From: Anderseniella sp963700885
Lineage (GTDB): Bacteria > Pseudomonadota > Alphaproteobacteria > Rhizobiales > Aestuariivirgaceae
NCBI GenBank assembly: GCA_963700885.1
Contig: CAVOZJ010000022.1
Location: 1 to 64,000, forward strand
Length of the DNA stretch: 64,000 bases
Direction: 5' to 3'
In this document: piece after piece, positions 26,841-36,067 of the stretch
Layout of the letters: each line of letters begins with the position of its first letter
Numbering within the stretch: position 1 is the first letter of the stretch
Notes under the pieces: model-generated
The model's database searches: none
What the model saw: the letters and a program-made list of their open reading frames with translations, nothing else
Told to the model about the DNA's origin: nothing
Position numbers and translations under genes: made by a program

Positions 26841-27205
26841 TTTGTTTTCCTTCGTTGATAGACAAACATCATCCTGCGACCAGGAGATGACATCTCATTG
26901 CAGAAAAATTGATCATTTCAAAGCCTGAGCACGAATTTTCCCGTCGAATCACAAACCAACTACGCCAGTCGCAGCATATTTGGCCGGGAAAGTGAACTGA
27001 CGCCAGGCGATCACCGGTGCCAGGCGGCAACCTTGATCATTTGAGTTCCAACCTCAATCTCTAATGTTTGTCCTGTGTCCATTGTTCCAGCCTTGAAGTT
27101 GATCGCATCCAAAGCTAAACCAGTGTGTTCAATGACTGCCAATGGCATACATCCATTCAATTGGCACGATCAAAATCAGCAGATTGACCTGAGTGTAGCT
27201 AAAAT
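26841..27205. other. Intergenic between divergent GST and ACP genes, no gene seen
   Basis: The region is AT-richer than its surroundings and must contain the promoter of the ACP-P450-GNAT operon. A 60-codon ORF at 27075 has no features that would support it. Confidence 0.5.
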
Positions 27206-27439
27206 ATGTCCAGCACTGATGATGCAAAAGAAATCCTCGCCAAGTGTCTTTTCGTGAACCCGGACAAGATAGGTGATGAGGATGTCATAACCGACATCAA
27301 GGCAATCGACAGCCTTACATTTGAAACACTCGTACTGGAAATCGAGGAAAAAACCGGACAAGACCTCGCACCAAAAGACATCTTGAACATTCAAACGGTG
27401 GCCGATCTGGCAAAACTGCTCTCAACCAGAACAGCCTGA
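27206..27439 (+). CDS. Acyl carrier protein
   Basis: A 77-residue acidic carrier protein. The phosphopantetheine attachment serine is S36 in IDSLTFETL, matching the D-S-L motif of ACPs. It is not the fatty-acid-synthesis AcpP, whose motif is GADSLD...E and which sits next to fabG/fabF. The linker helices are normal in length. It is first in a tight three-gene operon with a P450 (38 bases later) and a GNAT transferase, so it probably carries the acyl substrate for those enzymes. It needs a phosphopantetheinyl transferase encoded elsewhere. Confidence 0.87.
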   Translation: MSSTDDAKEILAKCLFVNPDKIGDEDVITDIKAIDSLTFETLVLEIEEKTGQDLAPKDILNIQTVADLAKLLSTRTA

Positions 27440-27477
27440 TGACCAGTTAATTCATTCGTCTGATCGAGCCCAGTTTC

Positions 27478-28758
27478 ATGACCTCAGACATCTGTACGCG
27501 ATTGTACGAATTTTCCAGAAGTGACCCGGGTCGGGATATCTGGATAGAAGTGATCGGCGAACCGATACTGCTGGTCCAGTCGCTAACCTCGGCGCAACAG
27601 GTACTGGCAACTGACGCAATCAGTTTTGACCAGGCCAAGGAGGCGTTAAGCCAGGTTGGCGGCCCGTCGAGAGTAACCGAAAACGGCGATGACTGGAGAT
27701 ACTTGTATCAGATTTCCCAGCCATTGTTGAGTAATGTTGATGCAGGAGACCTCGCCGGAAAGGTACACAAACATGCTTTGATTTCAATTGAACGATTGGT
27801 GTTGGATTGCCACACTGCGGCAAGAGAGGCAAATCAGGCGATTTTTCTCGAAATGACTGCCTCCATTATTACCGAAACGCTCCTCAACCGATCCATTAAG
27901 GACTTCGGACCAGGTTTTTTGGAAGACCTCTCTATGTTTTCCCGCTTTGTCGGTCTTAATTTCAAGCAAACAGATTCGGGCAAAACGACTGACAGATGGT
28001 GGTTACATGAACTGGGCAAACTTCGTCTGCGGTGGATAAAACGGATTGCAGAAATCAGGCCGTCGATTGGGCCACATGACAGATTACTTTACCGATTATC
28101 AAAAATCGATGCCGGGAAAAAAGCACCTGGAAGCTTTGAGTGTGAGATATTGATGCTGTTCGGCGCAGGCTCCGATACAACTGCAGCAATGATTTCCTGG
28201 GCAACCCTGCTTTTGGCGCAAAACCACGATACACAACAACGATTGCGCAGGGAGTTGTCCCAGTACTGGGACAAGGACGCGCTGGATCACTCGGGATTAG
28301 TGAAAAACGACATGTTGCTTCGCTTCATCAGCGAGTTGTTTCGTCTCTATCCTGCCGTACCGTTTGTCGCTCGCCGAACAAATGCTGATATCAAGGTGGG
28401 AGAAAACCTGGTCGCTAGCGGCGTTCAAGTCATGGTATCATCTGTTGGTTTGGGTAGAAATCCAGTTAGGTTCGCAAATCCCGACACTCTGGATTTGTTT
28501 CGTGATGCGGACCTTCAGTGCCCGCATAAAGCCACCGTTCCGTTCGGAGCAGGTCCACGCAGATGTGGTGGACAACGTATTGCGATGATTGAATTACCGG
28601 TAATTCTGGCAGTATTCCTTCATCACCTCAGGTTTGACTTGCACCAACCGGCAATTGTAAAATTTGACTGGCAGGTGACCATGCATTGCGACGGCGGCGT
28701 GCCTGTAAAGATCTCGCGGATAAGACAACCCCCAAAGGCTAACTCTTTTAAACTTTGA
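27478..28758 (+). CDS. Cytochrome P450
   Basis: A 426-residue soluble bacterial P450 that would hydroxylate, desaturate or cleave a substrate using O2 and electrons from a redox partner (none encoded nearby). The I-helix oxygen motif is AGSDTT (230-235), the K-helix ExxR is E286-L-F-R289, and the haem loop PFGAGPRRCGG has the cysteine ligand C363. The N-terminus has no membrane anchor. Base composition is AT-richer than the flanking housekeeping genes. With a dedicated carrier protein directly upstream, an acyl-ACP substrate is plausible, as in P450 BioI of Bacillus, but this is inferred from arrangement only. Confidence 0.92.
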   Translation: MTSDICTRLYEFSRSDPGRDIWIEVIGEPILLVQSLTSAQQVLATDAISFDQAKEALSQVGGPSRVTENGDDWRYLYQISQPLLSNVDAGDLAGKVHKHALISIERLVLDCHTAAREANQAIFLEMTASIITETLLNRSIKDFGPGFLEDLSMFSRFVGLNFKQTDSGKTTDRWWLHELGKLRLRWIKRIAEIRPSIGPHDRLLYRLSKIDAGKKAPGSFECEILMLFGAGSDTTAAMISWATLLLAQNHDTQQRLRRELSQYWDKDALDHSGLVKNDMLLRFISELFRLYPAVPFVARRTNADIKVGENLVASGVQVMVSSVGLGRNPVRFANPDTLDLFRDADLQCPHKATVPFGAGPRRCGGQRIAMIELPVILAVFLHHLRFDLHQPAIVKFDWQVTMHCDGGVPVKISRIRQPPKANSFKL

Positions 28759-28774
28759 CAGTTGAGGAACAGTG

Positions 28775-29404
28775 ATGGCAAGATTTCCTGACCGGACACG
28801 ATTGCCAATTGGTCTGCGAGGCGCCACGCCAAATCAGACGGGCGTCAAGCCGCCGGGAAAACCGGTGCTGCTGGAAACCGAAAATTTCATACTGAGGAGC
28901 CTGAAACCTTCGGATTCCGGACCGACTTTCGCGTCATGGTTTACCGATCCTTTGGTTCTGGACGGTCTCAATCTGCCAGGTGAAGGGCTGACCAGGGAAC
29001 AAGCCCGCAGATACCTGGCCAAATTCGACAACCGGCGCAGATATATAATCGGCACCTTTGCCAAGCCGGAACAGCGATTTATCGGTTTTCATCAGATGGA
29101 TCTGGTGCCTGAACAAAGATTTGCCCAGATTTCTTTCGTCCTCGGCGACAAGACTTATCGGGGGAAACCCATTTCGGACGAGCTTTCCATCGCCATTGTG
29201 AGCGAATTTTTCCGGAACCGGGACGTCGACAAGGTTGTTGCCCGGGTCAAGTCCAGAAACATCCGCGCATTATGGATGATGAAACAGACAATCTTTGAAT
29301 TCGAGGCCGTTCTGAAGCAGGACATGTTGCTTCCCGGCGGTGGTCGGACCGACATAGTGCAGTTTCGTTGCCTCAAAGACCAATTGAGCAACTGGACTGA
29401 TTGA
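28775..29404 (+). CDS. GNAT-family N-acyltransferase (RimJ/RimL-like)
   Basis: A 209-residue transferase of the GNAT fold. The N-terminal part of the domain starts at LETENFILRSLKPSD, and the core strand is RFAQISFVLGDKTYRGKPISDELSIAI, followed by VDKVVARVKSRNIRALWMMKQTIF. The acyl-CoA pyrophosphate loop normally reads R/Q-x-x-G-x-G/A; here it is YRGKPIS, with proline at a usual glycine, so the acyl donor may differ from acetyl-CoA. ATG 28775 follows a GAGGAAC ribosome-binding site and lies 16 bases after the P450 stop. It probably transfers an acyl group, possibly from the operon's carrier protein. Confidence 0.82.
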   Translation: MARFPDRTRLPIGLRGATPNQTGVKPPGKPVLLETENFILRSLKPSDSGPTFASWFTDPLVLDGLNLPGEGLTREQARRYLAKFDNRRRYIIGTFAKPEQRFIGFHQMDLVPEQRFAQISFVLGDKTYRGKPISDELSIAIVSEFFRNRDVDKVVARVKSRNIRALWMMKQTIFEFEAVLKQDMLLPGGGRTDIVQFRCLKDQLSNWTD

Positions 29405-29651
29405 TCGCTGTCAGTAATGGGAGGTTCAAAACGCAATCATATTGTTCATGTTTTGTACTGGTGTGGCAAATCTGCAACAGTCCTTAAAAAAACTTAAAGA
29501 CACCAAGATTTTGACTTGCTTGTACACGGCACAGGTGATTTCGTAAACCCAAACAAAGAACGGATGCAGGAATTTGGCGATTCATTCAGCAGGGTAGATG
29601 AATTTTGTCCGAAACTACGGACATATAGATATCTGTAAGGGGCATTTTCAA

Positions 29652-30553
29652 ATGAACAAGAAACTGATGAAAGTATTGGCAGCCGCGGCGGTTCTGGTAG
29701 CAGGAGCAGGCAACGCAACTGCTGCAGACATGGACTACGACCCAATTGCTGTCTGGGACGGATTTTACGGCGGTTTCGGGGTTGGGTACGGCTGGTCCAA
29801 GGAGTCAGTCAGTGTCGATGGGATCGAAACGTTCACCGGACTGTTTGATGGTGCAGACACCAGTGGCGAATCCGCCCTTTCAAGCATACACCTTGGCTAT
29901 CAGAAGCAGTCCGGTAGTTGGGTGTTTGGCGGCCAGGTGACAGGCATTTTGAGCGACTTCAATAGTAAAGCCAGTGCAAGCGACGGCATTATTGAGCTTT
30001 CCGAACCCAACGATAAGGGAGAAGTTGTTGATTCTTCGCAACAACTGAAGATGACGTTAAATTGCAAACCGATGGAATGTTTACAGTAGCAGGTCGAGCC
30101 GGCTTTGCCCACGGCGACACACTGTTTTACGGAATTGGCGGACTGGCTTCCGCTGAAATTTCCACACGCGTGAGTTCTTCCGGTCAAATAGGAATATGCA
30201 TTCCAAACCTAATACTCGTTCCAGCAAACTGCGATACAGATGACGGATTTGACCCTAATAATCCATCACTTCCAGACGGTTTGGCAGGTGGTGCTGCGTT
30301 TGGGCAAACCAGCGAAAGGCATTACGGTTTCGTAGTTGGCGGCGGTATCGAGCATAAGGTAAATCAGTTTCTGAGCTTCGGTGTCGAGTACAATTACACT
30401 AAACTTGGCGCAGAGACCCACTCTGGTAATTACACTGGCGAAATTGTCGTTCTTGGAATAGGTGTGCAAGACATTGATGAAGAATACAAGATCAAGGTTG
30501 ACCCTGACGGTTTGCACCAGATCAAGGCCACCGCTTCTATACACTTCAATTAG
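29652..30553 (+). pseudogene. Outer-membrane beta-barrel protein with a frameshift
   Basis: From ATG 29652 a signal peptide (MNKKLMKVLAAAAVLVAGAGNATAA) leads into OmpA/porin-like barrel strands (WDGFYGGFGVGYGW, SSIHLGYQKQSGSWVFGGQVTG). The frame stops at 30089. The rest (QTDGMFTVAGRAGFAHGDTLFYGIGGLA to the C-terminal KATASIHFN) is open in another frame from about 30060 to 30553. One missing base near 30058-30062 (TTAAATTG) explains it: 902 bases become 903, a protein of about 300 residues ending in aromatic-rich barrel strands. Nearby backbone genes have similar single-base shifts, so a sequence error is likely. Confidence 0.8.
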
Positions 30554-30600
30554 GCGTTAATCTCGCCGTCAGAAATATTGACGATGCATTTACTGAACAG

Positions 30601-30636
30601 AAACAGGCCCGGCCTCGCGTGAGACCGGGCCTGTTT
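30601..30636. terminator. Strong bidirectional terminator
   Basis: AAACAGGCCCGG-CCTC pairs with GAGA-CCGGGCCTGTTT around a GCGT loop. It is T-rich on the plus side (TTTTCTT) and has TTTCTGTTC on the minus side. It sits between the convergent outer-membrane protein and M23 peptidase genes and can serve both. Confidence 0.88.
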
Positions 30637-30676
30637 TCTTGCCGGAACTGTCCAGTTTGCGGGGTGCCTGCAATTC

Positions 30677-31911
30677 TTAGTAAGATGCCGTCTGTGAGGA
30701 TAGGTACTTCATCGGATCAACTGCCGTTGCCCCCTGGCGCACTTCAAAGTGTAGTTGTGGAGTTGTTACCGAACCGGTTTGCCCGGCTCTGGCTATCACG
30801 TCACCACGGCGAACCGCATCACCGCGCTTGACCAACAGTTCGCTGTTGTGCGCATAAGCGGTTACCCAGCCGTTCTGGTGACGAACAAGAACCAGTTCAC
30901 CGTAGCCTTTCAGTTCGTTGCCGGCATAGGCCACGACCCCGGCTTCCGCAGCGCGCACACCGGTTCCTTCAGGAACTGCAATGTTGATGCCCTCGTTGCG
31001 GGTATTGTTCGGCTTTGACCCAAATTTCGAGATGACCCGGCCACGCACAGGCCAGCGGAAACCGCTGCCATTGTCAACCTGTTCAATCCGGGTTTCCTGC
31101 CTGAGATCAGGTGCCGGCGGAGTCCGTCATCCGAGCGATCCAGATAATCCGGCTCACTGGACGCCATATCTCTCTCAGGCAACCGTGAAGGTGCTGCGTC
31201 GGCAACAGGAGAGGTGTTGCCGGCGCCTGGAATCCTCACCCGTTGACCGATGCTGAGCCCGCTGTTCATGCTCAGGCCATTATAGGCGGCAATCTTCTGC
31301 GGGCGCATTTCATAGGCGCGGCCCAGAGAGTAAAGCGTCTCGCCGGGGCGGACAACGTGCGCATCATTGTCGGTTGATCCGGACTGAACCTGCGCACGCG
31401 GAGCCGGCGCATTGGCAAACGCAACTGTCGGGCGTGGAGAAACCGGATTGCTTGTTCCTGGAACCGACAGGCGCTGACCGACGGCCAGTGTATATGGCGC
31501 TCTGATATTGTTGGCGCCGGCAAGCTGGCTGACGGTCAATCCATTGGCGCGGGCCAGGGAATACATCGTTTGACCCGGCTGCACGGTTACCTGTCCATTC
31601 TGTGCGGGTGCGTAGCCTAGTGCGGGAGCCTGTGTGCTGTAAGTTGGCGCAGGTGGTGTATATCCGGCCGACGGAGACGGCGCATTCTGCCAGGACGGCC
31701 GCGCGCTGGCGACACGGTCACCGGACAATGGTGATGTCTCTACCTGGTCAACGCCTGCTGCCTGGGTCTGTTTTTTGGCAACTGAACTGGTGGCAATGCT
31801 TGGATAGTCGGCAAAGCGATCAGCCGACGCCGAACAACCTGCCAGAAGGGCGGCTGTAGCCGTTGCTGCAAAAACACGTGAAATCTTGGAAGTCGTCTTA
31901 CTCATACCCAT
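30677..31911 (-). pseudogene. LysM-LysM-M23 peptidoglycan peptidase lipoprotein (NlpD-like), frameshifted
   Basis: From 31911 (ATG again at 31905) the minus strand encodes a lipoprotein signal peptide (ATATAALLAGCS), a Pro/Ser-rich linker and two LysM peptidoglycan-binding domains (VQPGQTMYSLARANGLTVSQLA and VRPGETLYSLGRAYEMRPQKIA). Near 31105-31130 the frame changes; the M23 domain (GRVISKFGSKPN, INIAVPEGTGVRAAEAGVVAYAGNEL, LVLVRHQNGWVTAYAHN, TPQLHFEVRQG) continues to 30677. Restoring one base gives 411 residues, the usual length. The LytM domain lacks some zinc ligands (N in INIAVPEG where active enzymes have H-x-G-x-D), so it is more likely an activator of amidases than a protease. It is the conserved neighbour of pcm-surE. 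Confidence 0.85.
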
Positions 31912-32037
31912 ACCCCAAACACGAAACTAACTGGACTGCAGCCGATAGTGAATGGTTTAGGTTAAAGAGGAGTTTATCAGTTAAGGAACTACTTCAATTT
32001 TCATAAACAATTTTCGAATTCGGCAGAATTCCGGTGT

Positions 32038-32754
32038 TCACATACCCCGGGCGATTCCCTCGACCAACGGCACAAAGCGCACCGGTAACAGGCTTTCGCG
32101 GGTAAAATCGTGTTCCATACGGGTTATGCGCAAAATTTCCTGTTTTCCTGGTGACACTTCTACCGGTACAATGATGATGCCGCCGACCGCCAGTTGTTCA
32201 ATCAGCGTACGCGGCAGTTGTGGCGCGGCAGCAGTCACGATAATGCGCTCAAACGGGGCCTGTTTGGGCCAACCCCTGTTTCCGTCTCCCAGCAAGGTTG
32301 TTATGTTGGCTTGCCGCAGCTCGGCAAACCGCCTCTCGGCGGATTTGAGCAAAGCCCGGTATCGCTCGATGGTGTAAACACGCCTGCATAACTGTGCGAG
32401 AATAGCGGTCTGGTAGCCACTGCCGGTTCCAACCTCCAGTACCTTCATGCGTTCGCCGACTTTCAGCTTCTCGGTCATGAAAGCCACGATGAACGGTTGC
32501 GAAAGCGTCTGGCCGCACTCGATTGGCAGAGCCTGATCGGAATAGGCCAGATCCTGAAATGCCTCCGGCACGAACAATTCCCGCGGCACCGTTTCAATGG
32601 CTGCCAACACTTTCGTATCGCGAATGCCTTGCGCCCGCAGCCCCATGATCAGTTCTATTTTCTGCTGGTCAGTCGCCGTCATGATACCGTCCTGCATTGG
32701 GTCAGCTTGGTTTTGACTTATCCAGTCAAAAACCATAAAACTGTTCGATTCCAC
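32038..32754 (-). CDS. pcm: Protein-L-isoaspartate O-methyltransferase
   Basis: Cytoplasmic repair enzyme that methylates isoaspartyl residues of aged proteins with S-adenosylmethionine. The SAM-binding motif VLEVGTGSGYQTAILAQL and the preceding DLAYSDQALPIECGQTLSQPFIVAFM region are diagnostic; IIVTAAAPQLPRTLIEQLAVGGIIIVPV completes the domain. The frame opens at a GTG (32754). ATG 32682 (MTATDQQKIELIM, with AGGACGG upstream) is a more likely start and gives about 214 residues. It is part of serS-surE-pcm-M23. Confidence 0.95.
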   Translation of the reverse strand: MESNSFMVFDWISQNQADPMQDGIMTATDQQKIELIMGLRAQGIRDTKVLAAIETVPRELFVPEAFQDLAYSDQALPIECGQTLSQPFIVAFMTEKLKVGERMKVLEVGTGSGYQTAILAQLCRRVYTIERYRALLKSAERRFAELRQANITTLLGDGNRGWPKQAPFERIIVTAAAPQLPRTLIEQLAVGGIIIVPVEVSPGKQEILRITRMEHDFTRESLLPVRFVPLVEGIARGM

Positions 32755-32760
32755 AGTATT

Positions 32761-32799
32761 AGAGCAACTTTACGGGTTCACGTGAACCCATTTCGCTCT
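32761..32799. repeat. Palindromic repeat, copy A
   Basis: AGAGCAAC, then the perfect palindrome GGGTTCACGTGAACCC (32774-32789), then GCTCT, so that the outer AGAGC and GCTCT also pair. It overlaps the surE stop codon and precedes pcm. Two related copies are at 34950 and 59488. Confidence 0.72.
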
Positions 32800-33581
32800 A
32801 TGCTTGGCTGTTTTGCAGCTGCGCCAGTAAATCAAGCTGGGTCAGGTTTGTATGCAGTGGCGTAACCGACACAAAGCCATTGTACACCGCGTGAATGTCT
32901 GTGCCTTCCGGCGGGTTCGACTGATGACGCTTGAATCCAATCCAGAAATATTCCCTTCCGCGTGCATCGGTCCGCTGATCCAGCGTCAGGAGGTTCTGGT
33001 CACGCTGGCCCTGGCGGGTATACTGCACGCCCTTGACGTCGGTCACCTCGCAGTCGGGAAAATTGACATTCAGCAACACCCCCGGTTCTGCCTTGGTCTG
33101 CATCAGGTCCCTTACCACCTTTGCGCCAAGCGCGCGTCCGGTATCCCAGGGAACATTGCGGCCCGCAATACCGTACGACTGGCTGAGCGCCATTGAACGA
33201 ATACCAAGCGCTGTTCCTTCCATGGCCGCTGCAATAGTGCCCGAATAGGTCACGTCGTCAGCAATGTTCTGGCCGCGATTCGACTCCCGACAGGATCAGG
33301 TCCGGCTCATCCGGCATTATGTGGCGAACCCCCATCAGCACACTGTCTGCCGGGGTGCCCTCAATTGCAAACCGGCGCGGGTTCAGTTCGCGGATTCGCA
33401 ACGGGTGCGACAGGGAGATGGATCGGCCTGACCCCGACTGTTCGCGCTCAGGCGCTACAACCCAGACGTCATCACTGAGATCAGCGGCGATTGCCTCCAG
33501 CACTTCAAGCCCCGGTGCATTGATGCCATCATCATTGGCCAGCAGAATGCGGCAAGGTTCGCCGTTTGCCTTGGTCAACAT
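32798..33581 (-). pseudogene. surE: 5'/3'-nucleotidase SurE, frameshifted
   Basis: Nucleotidase that removes phosphate from nucleoside monophosphates. The ATG at 33581 overlaps the serS stop (TGATG). The N-terminal half has the metal site ILLANDDGINAPG and VVAPEREQSGSGRSIS. At about 33270 the sequence reads GTCGAATCGCGG where SurE requires GTC AAT CGC GGC (SGVNRGQN). One extra G shifts the frame into a stop. The C-terminal half (DDVTYSGTIAAAMEGT, VNFP) continues in the other frame to 32798. Without the extra base the gene is 783 bases and encodes 260 residues, a normal SurE. This is probably a sequence error. Confidence 0.9.
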
Positions 33582-34862
33582 CACGCGGGTCCAATGACTT
33601 CAATACCGCCCGTATAAGGTTTGAGCGCATCAGGAATGGTTATCGAACCGTTTTCCCGCTGGTAGTTTTCCATGATGGCAATCAGCGTGCGGCCAACAGC
33701 TAGGCCAGATCCATTCAGTGTATGCACAAAACGTGTACCCTTGCCGGTTTCCTCGCGTACCCGGGCATTCATGCGCCGCGCCTGAAAATCGCCGCAGACC
33801 GAACAGCTTGATATCTCCCGGTAGGTATCCTGACCGGGCAGCCAGACTTCTATGTCGTAGGTCATCCGGGCGCCAAATCCCATGTCACCGGTGCACAATG
33901 CCATAACCCGATAGGGCAATCCAAGGCGTTTCAGTATGTTTTCGGCGCATCCGGTCATGCGGTTCAGTTCATCGCGTGAATGTTTCCGGCGCGGTTACCG
34001 ACACCATCTCGACCTTCCAGAACTGGTGCTGGCGGATCATGCCGCGGGTATCCCTGCCCGCAGCACCGGCCTCGGCCCGGAAGCACGGCGTCAGCGCCGT
34101 TACCCGGATCGGCAATTCGCCCGGTTCCAGAATGCGCTCGCGCACCATATTGGTCAGCGGCACCTCTGAAGTCGGGATCAGCCAGCGCCCGTCCGTGGTG
34201 CGAAACAGGTCATCGGCAAACTTCGGCAACTGGCCAGTGCCAAACAGCGCTTCATCGCGAACCAGCAATGGCGGATTGACTTCCGTGTAGCCATGCTCTG
34301 TCGTCTGCATGTCCAGCATGAACTGGCCAATTGCCCGTTCCAGCCTGGCGAGCCCGCCCTTCAGTACGGTGAACCGGGCACCCGACATCCCGGCCGCCGT
34401 CTCAAAATCCATCTGGCCAAGCGCTTCGCCTATCTCAAAATGTTGTTTTGCTTCAAAACCCAGCGGTTTCACTTCGCCCACCCGGCGCACTTCAACATTG
34501 TCGGCCTCATCCTTGCCGGATGGCACTTCTTCCAGTGGCAGGTTGGGCAGGGTCGACAGGATTGCGTTCAGATCTTCATCAATCCGGCGTTCTTCTTCTT
34601 CACCTGACTGGATGACGCTTTTGAGTTCGCTGACTTCCGCCTTCAGCGCTTCTGCCCTGGCCTTGTCGCCGGCGCCCATGGCCTGGCCGATTTCCCTAGA
34701 GGCTGAATTGCGCCGCGACTGGGCGTCCTGCAGTTTCTGCAGATGTGCCCGGCGCGTCTCATCCAGCTCAATCAGGCGGGCTGCATGCGGTTGTGTACCG
34801 CGCAAGGCAAGACCTGCGTCAAATGCTTCAGCGTTTTCACGAATCCAGCGAATATCGAACAT
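33581..34862 (-). pseudogene. serS: Seryl-tRNA synthetase, frameshifted
   Basis: Class II synthetase that charges tRNA-Ser. It has the N-terminal tRNA-binding coiled coil (about 25-100), motif 2 (PCFRAEAGAAGRDTRGMIRQHQFWKVEMV) and, after the break, DMGFGARMTYDIEVWLPGQDTYREISSCS and motif 3 GSGLAVGRTLIAIMENYQ. Near 33966-33978 the frame ends at TFTR-stop and resumes as DELNRMTGCAENIL. One extra base (in ACGCGATG) accounts for it: 1281 bases give 426 residues, the normal length. SerRS is essential and no second copy is in the window, so a sequencing or assembly error is by far the best explanation. Confidence 0.93.
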
Positions 34863-34949
34863 CGGTTTCTATCTTGAATTACGGATGGCTCAGTCTCACA
34901 CCATTACACTCAGGTGTATCAACCGTCTGTATAGGCGGCATCACATGCA

Positions 34950-34977
34950 AGAGCAACACGGGTTCACATGAGCCCAT
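34950..34977. repeat. Palindromic repeat, copy B
   Basis: AGAGCAAC, CAC-spaced from GGGTTCACATGAGCCCAT, the same design as copy A with one mismatch in the palindrome. It lies about 90 bases upstream of serS. Confidence 0.65.
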
Positions 34978-35071
34978 CATGTTGTGTGGAATACCGGTCA
35001 GGATTAAAACTTCCGGCATTCACCCGGAAATCATCCCGCTCCGCAAAGCGTGCAATGAAAATGCAGAAACT

Positions 35072-36058
35072 TCAACCGCTCTGGGCCGCATCCGGTGTGT
35101 AAATGCGCCTGGCCGCCGGCCTGAAGCTGTCCAGGAAGAATTGCCACGAAGACCCCGGCCAGCGTATTTCCATTTCACGCTGTTTCGGGCGATAAACCGC
35201 TGTGTAAAGTGTACCGAAGCCAGCCGAATAGGCAGTTGAGTAAAGCGGTGGCTTCAGGAATGCACCAATAAACCGGCCTTGCGTATCTACGTGAAGGGTC
35301 AACCGTTGCAAAAGATAACGTTCACGCTCCACGGTTGACGTAAACCTCGCGTGAGTGTCCCATTCCACTGCCGACTGGTGATTGGTGGCTACAGCAGCGT
35401 TCGTGACCAGTGACGGCCTGTCCGGCGCCATCTGGACGGTCACGTATTTCCGCCTGGCGTCGATTGCCGTAACATTGTAGCTCATATGGGTGGGTATTCT
35501 GGCCAGCACCCGGCCTGCCTCATCAGCTGTCTCACAGGTTTGCAGCACATAGCGCAGGATCAGCGGCACCCCAAAACCATTTCCGACCTGGCGCCGCCCT
35601 CCAAAGGTGAGCGAGATTGCAAGCCCTGCATCATTGACACCATCCACCAGACCCCACAGTCCATCGCTGGTTCCCATCACCTTGCGACCCAGCCAGTTGG
35701 TGTGCAGGATCAGACTGTCGAAGGCTGCGGGATTATAATCATAGTTGCGTACCATCACCGGTTCTTCACCTGGCCAGATGGCCTGCGAGCAGCCCGACAG
35801 ATACGGTGGCGGGCAGAAAAAACTCAAAAACCGCGCTGCGTGATCGCCCCCACCGGCAAGCCCGCACAGGTCGTCATAGAGCGGAACCAGTTCAGGCATG
35901 TGTTTTCCAAGTGCGCGGCGGCTTTCCATATAGGTTGCCCGCTCACCCTCACCTTCGCGCAGCCACCAGCGGTGGTAGGCGGGCCAGTATTCGGCAAACA
36001 GCCCGGCCCATTTGGGACCAGGCTGTGCTTCACTAATTGCGCGCCACAGGGTTTGCAA
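35072..36058 (-). CDS. C45-family autoproteolytic acyltransferase/hydrolase
   Basis: A 328-residue Ntn-hydrolase of peptidase family C45, the group of fungal acyl-CoA:6-aminopenicillanate acyltransferase. Such proteins cut themselves in front of a cysteine, which then makes or breaks an amide bond. The expected nucleophile is C90 in LSGCSQAIW; the family signature VMVRNYDYNP follows at 102-111, then GLWGLVDGVNDAGLAISL and VTNAAVATNHQ. The start codon appears to be TTG at 36058, nine bases after the ATP-grasp stop, so expression is probably coupled. It is the last gene of a four-gene minus-strand operon. The substrate is unknown: an amide-linked amine made by the operon is plausible. Confidence 0.85.
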   Translation of the reverse strand: MQTLWRAISEAQPGPKWAGLFAEYWPAYHRWWLREGEGERATYMESRRALGKHMPELVPLYDDLCGLAGGGDHAARFLSFFCPPPYLSGCSQAIWPGEEPVMVRNYDYNPAAFDSLILHTNWLGRKVMGTSDGLWGLVDGVNDAGLAISLTFGGRRQVGNGFGVPLILRYVLQTCETADEAGRVLARIPTHMSYNVTAIDARRKYVTVQMAPDRPSLVTNAAVATNHQSAVEWDTHARFTSTVERERYLLQRLTLHVDTQGRFIGAFLKPPLYSTAYSAGFGTLYTAVYRPKQREMEIRWPGSSWQFFLDSFRPAARRIYTPDAAQSG

Positions 36059-36067
36059 AGTCCGTGC

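Noticed and set aside
26172..26858. 228-codon plus-strand ORF opposite the GST gene
   Set aside because: The minus strand encodes a clear GST; the plus frame has no family features.
30050..30070. Programmed -1 frameshift in the barrel protein
   Set aside because: The sequence around the break (TTA AAT TGC) is not a slippery heptamer in frame, and neighbouring genes have similar random indels.
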